Positions 1 through 64,000 of a DNA stretch of 64,000 nt are shown one piece after another. The DNA lies in assembly GCF_028858725.1 (NCBI RefSeq), contig NC_084768.1, forward strand, positions 31,154,664-31,218,663, written 5' to 3'. The DNA is from Colius striatus. Taxonomy: Eukaryota > Chordata > Aves > Coliiformes > Coliidae. The translations under genes and the position numbers were made by a program. The notes below the pieces were generated by a model. It ran no database searches. It saw only the letters and a program-made list of their open reading frames with translations, and had not been told where the DNA came from. Within the stretch, counting starts at the first letter, position 1, and each line of letters opens with the position of its first letter.

Positions 1-6258
<6,258 letters not shown>

Positions 6259-6282
6259 GTTGCCGGTCCGGCCCTGCACGGA

Positions 6283-6309
6283 GAAGGAGGAGGAGGAGGA
6301 GGAGGAGGA
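6283..6309. repeat. GGA trinucleotide repeat forming a splice pyrimidine tract
   Basis: About eight GGA units on the plus strand read as a CCT tract on the minus strand. The tract ends about ten bases before the acceptor of the KDM4A start-codon exon, so the microsatellite doubles as its polypyrimidine tract. Confidence 0.85.
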
Positions 6310-6613
6310 TGGGCCTCGGGGCGGGTCACCCCTCACACCCCTCCCTCACACCGCCCCGCCGCTCCGGGCGGGCCCTGCCGGGTGCGCCAGCCCCGCCCCC
6401 TCTGCCCGCCGGCCAACCGCCGCGGGGTCCGCACCGGCCGTGCCTTCCCATTGGCGGACGGTGCCTGCCCCTCAGGGCCGCGGCTCTCTTTCCTCCTCCC
6501 CCCCCGCCGCAGCAAGCCACCGATTCACGCCCCTTCCCCCCCACCCCCCGCTTCCGACCGGGGCGGCTCCGTTCCGCCGCGGAGGAGCCCGAGTCCCCTC
6601 CCCACGCGCTCAC

Positions 6614-6730
6614 GTCAGCAGCGCGTCCCTCTTCCCCTCTGCCCTCCGCCGCCGCAGCGCCCGGACGCCGTATCCCTCCGCGCCACGCGCCTAACGAGTC
6701 CGCCAAAGCTCCGGACGCCACCGCGGCCTT
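6614..6730 (-). other. KDM4A: possible KDM4A non-coding exon 1 (5' UTR)
   Basis: The acceptor at 6274 implies an upstream non-coding exon. The best donor seen is GTGAGC reading left from 6613, preceded by CTGAC, which contains a CRE half-site. The paired CCAAT boxes at 6793-6826 would place the start of transcription around 6700-6750. The right boundary is an estimate only. Confidence 0.3.
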
Positions 6731-7339
6731 TCCCCGCCGCCCCAGCGCCGCCCCGTCGCCCCGCCCCCTTCCCTCCGCCGCCGCCGCAGCGGCCAATCGC
6801 TGCCGGCCCCCGGCTTCCCAGCCAATAGCAATTCGGCGGCCGGAGGGGGCGGGGCCAGCGAATCAGGCGGCCGGGAGCGGGCGGTTGCTAGGCGGGCGGG
6901 CGCTAGGGGGCGGTTGCCAGGGAGGCCTCGGCCTGCTCGAGGAGCCGCGGGAGGGGAAGCCGGGCCAGGCCGCCCCCGCGTCCCCCACACCCGCCAGGCC
7001 AGAGGGCAGCGGCACGGCCTGGCGGAGGGGCTCCCGGTGCCGCCCCCGCGGGAGAGGCCGGCTCTGGACACCTAACGGTTTTCGGGCGCTGAGTGGTGAC
7101 ACAATAGGCGTGTGCCAACTGAACCGGGTAATGGCTCTGCGTGGAAGTGAAGCCGAAGGAGAATTGGATACTACGCAAATGTCTGGCAGCAAATACGGCC
7201 CGGCGCCGCCAGGCCCAGCCCTCAGCAGGGAGCTGTGCAAGCTACAAATGTGGAACAGTGTCCCCGCGGCTGTGGTGGGCTGTCGTTGAACCGTGGCCGT
7301 TGGTGGTGCAACGCACGAGCTGACAGTGGAGCTTTTGCA

Positions 7340-7649
7340 CCAAATGCTTTCAAGGGAGAGCAACGCTTTTTCTGTAGTGCCCAGTGACAGGACTGGGGGT
7401 AACGGATATGAGCTGGGACACAAGAAGTTGCACTTGAACAGAGGAAAAAACTCCTTTGCTTTTCAGGTGAGGGAGCCCTGGCACAGGCTGCCCAGGGAGC
7501 GTGTGGAGTCTCCTTCTCTGGAGGTTTCCAAACCCACCTGGACACGTTCCTGTGAGATCTGATAGAGGGGAACCTGCTTTAGCAGAGGGTTGAACTGGAT
7601 GATCTGTAGAGGTCCCTTCCAGCCCCTACCATTCTGTGAGTCTATGACT
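7340..7649 (+). mobile_element. CR1 LINE 3' fragment
   Basis: The 3' end of a chicken-repeat-1 retrotransposon is present. It has a degenerate ORF2 C-terminus resembling REPWHRLPRERVESPSLEV, followed by the TTGAACTGGATGATCTGTAGAGGTC tail region and ends in a diverged ATTCTGTG-type terminus near 7633-7649. It is 5'-truncated, as is usual for the family. The left boundary is approximate. Confidence 0.88.
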
Positions 7650-10600
7650 CAAGGCTGAATTGCTTGGCAGAGTCTGCTTGGGGATAACCTGCCTGCCCTT
7701 GGCTGGGGCTGGCTGTGGTTTTCACAGATCATGTTGTGCTAAATGCTTTTTAAATGTGTAAGTGCAAATAGGCAGCTTTGAAAGCAAATGCAACCCACCC
7801 AAAAGATCCTTGCAAACCACCTTGCTCAGTCCCTCATGCCTAAATAAAACCTTAATTTCACCCTGTGTTTCCTGATAAGCATTTCCTTTGCTGTCAGGCT
7901 ACAGGCAAGCAGCAGCCCTGAAAGCCTTGCCAAAACACCACACTAACACAGATTTCTTTTTTCTGTGGTCTGCTCTCTCTTTGACCTGTTCATACTCCAA
8001 ATTGACAGGTATATGGCCCAGAACCCCAAAGTGGATTAAAATTACAGCTGGCACAAAACACAGCCTCCCACAGATGGAGATACCAACGCAGACAACTGTC
8101 AGGTAACGGTTTTGAGATGAACTCTGCATGCTTGGCAGCTGCACATGCTAGCCATTAGTCAAGAAAAAACAACTTTCTAGTATCAGGAGACAACGAGTCA
8201 GTCTTTTTGTGATGACGAGTGGTAAATTGTTGCTGTGAGCAGAAATGTGTAGGCAGGAAAGCTTGTTATCCTGGCTTGAGATTATTCAAACTGGCAAAAG
8301 GGCAATGATCTTTTGATTGGAGGGATCAGAATTATTCCTGCTCTCAGAAATGAACCAGGTCAGAACAGGCAAAAAAGGAGAGAACCAATGTCACTCAACT
8401 GGGAAACATGAAAAACAAAAATGGCAACATTGCTGTGACAGGAAATGCCAGGACTGTGGGGGAAGGAGTTGCCAAGCTACTGCACATAGTAAACTCAGAT
8501 TTGTTCAGTGGTGCAGCTGTTTCTTTTCCTTATTTAACAACTAATTTGCTCTTGGAAAAACAACATTTAAAGGAATGGAAGTCCAAAGGACCAGTGCTCG
8601 GTCAGGATGTTATTTGGATGATCTTTAAAGGACCCTTCCAACCCAAAACCATTCTATGATCTGATGACTTAGCATCAGTAGGAGGCAAAGTCTAGGCAGG
8701 GCCTACACAGCTCTCTTGCTACAAAAGAAAAAAAGAAAAGAGAGCAACTCAGTGCCCAGGAGTTCACCTTTGACTAGTTGCCATTTAGCTGCTGTCCCAC
8801 CTGCCAGCCGCTGCCCTTTACAAAGGTGCTTATCTGAGGCTGCATTAAGGCTACTTGGTACAAAGAAAGAGTAGAAAATGCTCACTGGTAAAAAAAACAC
8901 CCAAACCAAGTGTGCAGTAAGTGCTGAGCTCCATTGCTCAGTGCTGGGCTGTCAGAGCCTCCGAAGGAGAGATGCCACACGCCACCTTACAGCACCGAGG
9001 ACCATTCCCTTCAGAGCTGGAGCGCAGAGCTGAAGCTGGGTGGGCAGCAGAGGCAGGGAGAAGTCTCAAACTGATGCCAAAGAAGATGTGGCAAAAAAAA
9101 GCCAGCTAGGATGGATCCTTTCTGGGCTGGGAAAGCAGTGCAGCACAGGCACGGTGTTGCCAGGCCCTGGGAGGAGGCAGCACGGCTCTGCCTGCAGCAC
9201 GGCACAGGGCATGACGCTGGCTCTGAGGGCGGATGGGGTTGCCCTCCCCATCTGTCCACTGTAGTCTTTGCTTTTTCCTTTGTTCCACTTTTATTTTGTG
9301 AGATCTGCAGACATAAAGGGAAACAAATGTTAAAAGAATAAGTGCTTTTAAAGTGGTAGAACGCCATCCCCTTTGGAGCAGTGCTAGCTTTGTGTGCAGA
9401 GGCCACGGGTAGCAGCTGCCTTTGCTGCTCTCTGACCTGTCTGTCCTCTGGGGACCTGTCCCTTTGCCAAGGCAGCATGTCCTCATGCTTTGCAGGCCTC
9501 CTTGGCCCCCTCTGTGCACACCAAGCCTTTCTTGGGCTTGTGAGGCCAGCACGAGGCTTCAGCCATGTAGCTTCACCTCTGCAATTTAAGTACCTAACAC
9601 AGTCTGCCAGCCTTGCTGCAGAAGCCTGGGCTCGGTCATCTTATTCCCAGCACAGACTGTGCAAAGACACTTGTTCTCTCTCTCTCTCATGTTCTTGTTT
9701 CACTCAGCCTGTAGGTAAGCTCGCTGACCACCTGAAAAGGTCTCTGTGCCTTACACGTGGCAGGCAGAGAAGCAGAGCCCACACAGGCGGTTAGTTGAGA
9801 GTGTTCCCTCATGTTTTCCCCGTGTCAGCTGTAAAGGGTTTGGGCTAAGAACACGACACCAGATGGGGAGTGAAGCCCCAAGTGTTTTCAGACAAGGAGA
9901 AAGAAGGTGCATGTGCTTATGCATAGGGGTACAGGTGTTCTGGCAACTGCTGTTTTTGTTGAGGGTAAATCACTGCATTCCAAGCCACGCATGGACTAGA
10001 AGTTGGTGCTGTGCATGTGGCAGTGCCTGGCGAGTGCTGAGTGGCACATCCACATGGTGAAAGCCCTGTCACCAGCTGTAATGTCATGGCACAGCCTAAC
10101 TTTTGTTGCTGCAGCACAGGCAGGTGCTTGCTGCCCACTCCCCAGCTGGCCTGCTTCCTAAAGCACAGTGCTTAGTCAGCACAGCCTCCTTCCTCCTCAG
10201 ACACAGAAGCAGGTGCACACTTGGCTGTGTAGCTCTGCTATCCCAAGCCCCAGCAGCAGTGCAAAGTGTCCTGATGGTAGCGGCACTGGCATGTGTGTGA
10301 GCACACATCAGCACATGCCTGCTGCCTTGCAAGGGCAGGAACTTGCTTTGCCCTCTGACTGGCATCCTTGAATGGGGCTGCCCAACAGCAGAGCCAGGGA
10401 AAGGCTCCGCCAACAAGTCACCCTAGGGGTGAAGCATGGGGGTAGGAACCAGTTGGGCAAGGAGGAAATGCTATTTTGCATCTGACACCTACTCAGGCAC
10501 TGGTCTGGCCTGGCAAGAAACACAGCGTGTGGCTGAGCTCCAGCAAAGTCAGCAAGGAGTCAGCAAGAAGGTGCCCATAGTCACGTCAGGGAAAAGCTCA

Positions 10601-11651
10601 TCAATCCATCTGCCGCACGCTCCCACCCACCTGGGAATCCCATTCTACACACACATGCTGGCCAGGGCAGATTTGGCTTCTTCAAGGACAGACAAACCAC
10701 AGGGCCCATGTCATTCTGCCCCCTGTGCTGGCCCTTCCCTTGCATGCTTTGGTTTGCAGGTGCTGCTCTCTCCAGCAGCTGGAACTGAGCGGGGCTTTGC
10801 AGCTCCCAAGCAGGCAGGGCCAGGGCCACATAGAATGGGCACAGCCACACACCTCAGTGAGGTTTCACACCTGAACATGCCCAGGTGCTGCTCTGCAGCT
10901 AGGGGCCAGGTAATGGCTTTACTGCTGAGCAATAACTTTGCATACACAAAGTTATGTGCTCAGTTCTGCAGAATAACGTTACTGCAGCGTCCCAGGGCTG
11001 GCAGCCTCATCCAGGACTGATGCTGCCACCAAACCCACTGCTACTGACCCCTCTCTTTTCCTACAAGCCCACGAGCAAAGTCCAGCTGGTCCTGCAGCCA
11101 GCATACTGGCAGGGAAGGGGATCCGTGTGAAAATGCATCCAGAAAAGCTCAGCATCCCCCCAGGGCTGTATCTTGCCACATCCTGGGGTCCTCTGAGCAT
11201 TAGCAACTAGCAACAGAGCAGGTGGGGAAAGCAGGTCTCAGGCCCCAGCCACCTCAGGACAGCTTGTGCAGAGCATGGCCTGGGCAGAAGGTGGCTACTG
11301 GCTTCCTCCTGCTGGGAATGATCCGTCCTTTGGGAAGTGGAGGGGACCTGGATAGGGGCCACGGCTACAAAGATGGACTTGGCAGGAGCCACTCCTGAAG
11401 GTGCCAAGGGCTAAGGACTCTCCGTGCACCTTGGAACGGCTGCCAGCGGGCAGGAGGTGAGCAGACAGATGCACAAAGGGGGTTGTCACGGTGGGTCTCT
11501 GGGCTCCCTGCCAGTACAGAGTCCCCGTGGGAAGCGTGGGGCACTCATGGCTGGGATGAGCACATGGGATGGGACTTCTCTGGGAAGAGTCTCCAGGGGG
11601 CTCCGTGGCCTCTGCTTATTGCTGAAGAAAGAGACAGCAAAGCCAGCTTGT
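7650..11651. other. intergenic region between PTPRF 3' end and KDM4A promoter
   Basis: About 4 kb separates the end of PTPRF from the KDM4A promoter region, containing the CR1 tail at 8577-8668 and a short TC run near 9675-9688. No conserved exon, tRNA or other gene is recognised, and open frames here have no family resemblance. Confidence 0.7.
8577..8668 (+). mobile_element. CR1 LINE 3' tail fragment
   Basis: A short CR1 terminus is recognisable from TTGGATGATCTTTAAAGG, then CCCTTCCAACCC and ATTCTATGATCTGATG at the 3' end. The part before about 8590 is diverged. Confidence 0.8.
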
Positions 11652-13284
11652 ATGAAACCCGATTATTCAAATTTATTAACATCAAGAATTATGCAATGAT
11701 GCTGTAGATTTCTTTTTTTTTTTATTAACAAATAGAAAACAGACTGTATACAACAGTGACCCCTACAGCACTATGCATCCACAAGGTAAAAATGAATGTG
11801 TCCTCCAACATTACCAACCCTGGATCGCTGATTTCAACGTAGCTTGGATTCTTAACATTCGGAATACATGTGATAATACAATTAGATACCCTTCCACCAC
11901 CTTTATTCATAACTCAATGCACTCGAAAGAGGGCTGCTCACTCCCTGTCTTTAGTGCAAGCGTGATATAATAAGGAGTATTAATATATAGTACCATTAAA
12001 TTAAGTCCAGTAGTCTTGCCACATTGGTTCATCAGAACGTCCTGAAGTAGCGGAAAGTACAATATTCTAGTGACTTTTAACATTTGCAGGATAGCAGAAA
12101 TTATAGATACACCCAACCTCTGAAGCCATGTGTAGTCCCCTCCCCTTCCCTGCAGTACCCTGCTTTCCAAGGACAGCTGGGCTTGTGCTCCTTCCCTTTG
12201 CAAATGCTCTGTCACGCTGGTGTCACTGGTGAGGGGTGACAGGACTGGTGTCACTGCTGAGAGGTGACAGAGCGGTGCTCACACGCAGGGACCGCGGGAC
12301 TAACCAAAAGGGCTGTGTCTTAACTCCTTCCATCCCCTCCCTGGGGAAGTGTGGGACTCACTCGCTTCTCCTGCCCTCTTCCCCAGTGAGACACGCAAAA
12401 AGAGGCTCCAAAGCCCAGAGCCTGGGATTTTGGGTCTCTCACAAACAAGGCGATGACAACTCACGTCATACCGGGATCTGCCAGTACACACAGTCACTGG
12501 GTTGGCTTAACACGGGTCGTAACAAGACTGAACGGTTTCCAGCTGACAACGGGACTGCTTCTTCAGCAACCCCACATGCCCTCCCAAACCCAACCTACTC
12601 AGGAAATAATGGGAGGAGGGGAAAGGCTAAAAAAATAATTGGTAGCTTAAGTCCAGTTCCATGAAATTTCATATTCTACAGAGGATTAAAAAGCAGCCTA
12701 TGGGGAATGGAGCCGGGCAGGAACCACAAGCCAGCTGCTGCAAATTACCAAGGAAGCTGCACTAAAATGGGCAGAACCAGCAGTGACTGGGCTGAAATAA
12801 ACACACAGGGCAGTAAAAAAAATGTAAAAGCAAAAGGAAATTAAAAAACCAAAACCCAACTCCCGAAGGTCTGGAGGGTCCAGTTCTGCCGGGGCAAAAC
12901 ATTAAGACTTGCAAAAACATACAAAATAAAGAGAGAGGAGATTATAAAAACCACTAGTAACTATTTTACATGTTTAAAAAAAAAAAAAGATCCCATTCCA
13001 CCCACCTAAAGCCTCACTGTGAAATGCAGTCGCGTGAGAGAGGGCGAGAGATGCACATGAGCAGAAATTCAGCCAGAGACTGGAAATGCTTTTGGAGTCG
13101 GATTCCCTCGTTTGGCGCTGGGGCGAAGTTCCTAAATGCCGTGGTCAAAACCGGTTGGCTTGGAGGTCTGCTGCCTGGGCAGCACCTCCAGCTGTACAGA
13201 AGGACTGAGGAACGGGTGGCTCTGGCTCAGAGGGACCCGTCTCCACTCCTAGACATCCCCACCGCGACTGGAGGAAAGCACTAG
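11652..13284 (-). other. PTPRF: PTPRF 3' UTR
   Basis: About 1.6 kb follows the stop. It becomes AT-rich toward 11700-12100, holds a run of 12 or more A on the plus strand (poly-U in the mRNA) near 12973-12985, and ends at the polyadenylation signals. The right limit is exact and the left limit is inferred from the signal. Confidence 0.8.
11672..11677 (-). terminator. PTPRF polyadenylation signal AATAAA
   Basis: TTTATT on the plus strand is AATAAA in the transcript, within GATGTTAATAAATTTG. Cleavage is expected about 15-25 bases further left. A second AATAAA lies at 11721-11726 and may be an alternative signal. Confidence 0.75.
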
Positions 13285-62964
<49,680 letters not shown>

Positions 62965-64000
62965 CTGGGAGCACGTCCACGAGGTGGAGAAAAGGCAAAG
63001 GAGAAGAGCAAATACTTGTTACTGGGAGTCAGTAAAAGGAGGGCACTGGGGTCAGCGTCTCCAACAGCAACACGCCGACACACTCGCTGCCTTGCACTCA
63101 GAGGCTGCACCCAAGCACACACGTCTCGCACGGAGACAGCAAATGACAATCGCTGCCACTGCAACGCTCTCCTGCCTGACTTCAACCCCTGCCTCTAACA
63201 CTTGGCTGTCCCAGGGACCCACCAGCACCCCGTGTCAGTGACTGCATGCTCCCACAGTCTCTGCCAAGAGGGAGATCTGCTCCAGAGACGGTCCCACGTG
63301 AAGCCAGAAACATCCTGCCAGAGCAAGCTTGAGAATAACAAGTGTGGAGCTGTGAACCAGGGCAAAAGCCAGTTCAGCTGGCTGCGGGAAACCTCTTGGG
63401 GGCTAATTTGGGGATCTTTAAAGTTGTCTCTTGCAGCAGAGCCGCGGGGAGCAGCACGGGCACAGCAGGCAGAGGCCTCGGGCACAGAGCACCTGCAGCG
63501 CTGCGTTCACCCTCCCTGCCAGGCAGTGCTGTGAGGATGGGATGGGGTCAGTGCCAGGCGCTGGCAAGACCTGGAGGGAAATCCCTGCGCAGTGGGAGGT
63601 CTGGGTGCTAGCACCCTTGCATGCTCTGGCTTCCTCTGGGCAGGAGGAGGGCATGGCTCAGCACTTCAATTAGAGATCAAAGAGGGGAGTGCCGCTCCTC
63701 CCTCCTGGCCTCCGGGGGCAACACGACTTGTGCCAAGCGTGGCTGGCCAGGCCTGCCAACGAGCAAGCACAGAGAGCTCAGCAGCAACCAGCAGCTCTCC
63801 GTGAGCTCAGGACAGGTAACCTTCAACTGAGCTCCTCTGCAGCTGCTGTGAAAGGGACTGGGGCCTTTAGTATCAAGAACCCATCAGGTCACGGAGCATA
63901 GAGACAACTGGGCTAGACTGGGAGCTGGGGAGGCTTTTGGGAAGGAGACGGAAGCCCCAGAGTTGGTTATTTACCCTTTCAGACAAGAAGACAAGTAGAG
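62965..64000 (-). other. PTPRF intron, partial
   Basis: This is sequence upstream of the FN3-5 exon. I looked for the 27-nt mammalian FN3-5 microexon (residues like WRPEESEDY) and did not find it; the next exon must lie beyond 64000. Confidence 0.7.

Overview
This window is vertebrate nuclear DNA, most likely from a bird. It carries two multi-exon genes split by GT-AG introns, a CpG-island promoter, and several CR1 LINE 3' ends with the ATTCTATG-type tail typical of avian and other sauropsid genomes. I recognised the genes by translating spliced exons and comparing them with family members from memory; no database search was run. The species cannot be fixed from the sequence.

Layout, both genes on the minus strand. 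(1) Positions 241-6273 hold the 5' half of KDM4A (JMJD2A), an Fe(II)/2-oxoglutarate histone H3K9/K36 demethylase. Seven coding exons give residues 1-305: JmjN plus nearly all of the JmjC core. The rest lies beyond position 1. (2) About 5480-7120 is the KDM4A CpG-island promoter, with three CCAAT boxes. (3) About 7120-11650 is intergenic and contains two CR1 tails. (4) Positions 11652-62964 hold the 3' two thirds of PTPRF (LAR receptor tyrosine phosphatase). Twenty constitutive exons encode 1124 residues: the end of fibronectin III repeat 5, repeats 6-8, the furin-cleaved juxtamembrane ectodomain, the transmembrane helix, active phosphatase domain D1, pseudophosphatase domain D2, and the C-terminus; a 3' UTR of about 1.6 kb follows. 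The Ig domains and first FN3 repeats lie beyond 64000. The order PTPRF then KDM4A on one strand matches, from memory, human 1p34, and separates this locus from the PTPRS/KDM4B and PTPRD/KDM4C paralogous pairs.

All exon junctions were checked for phase and fit exactly. KDM4A residue numbers come out identical to the published ones (Y132, H188, E190, N198, K206, C234, H240, H276). The less obvious content is two in-frame microexons in the PTPRF cytoplasmic juxtamembrane region (12 nt at 45195-45206 and 33 nt at 40136-40168), and a long pre-miRNA-like hairpin at 43288-43369 in the intron segment between the first microexon and the next exon. Smaller items are a Gly-to-Ser change beside the KDM4A iron ligand H276, a 71-bp dispersed repeat pair, and a 56-bp tandem repeat next to a splice acceptor. 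I see no mobile system, CRISPR array, virus or unknown gene cluster; most of the sequence is ordinary intron.
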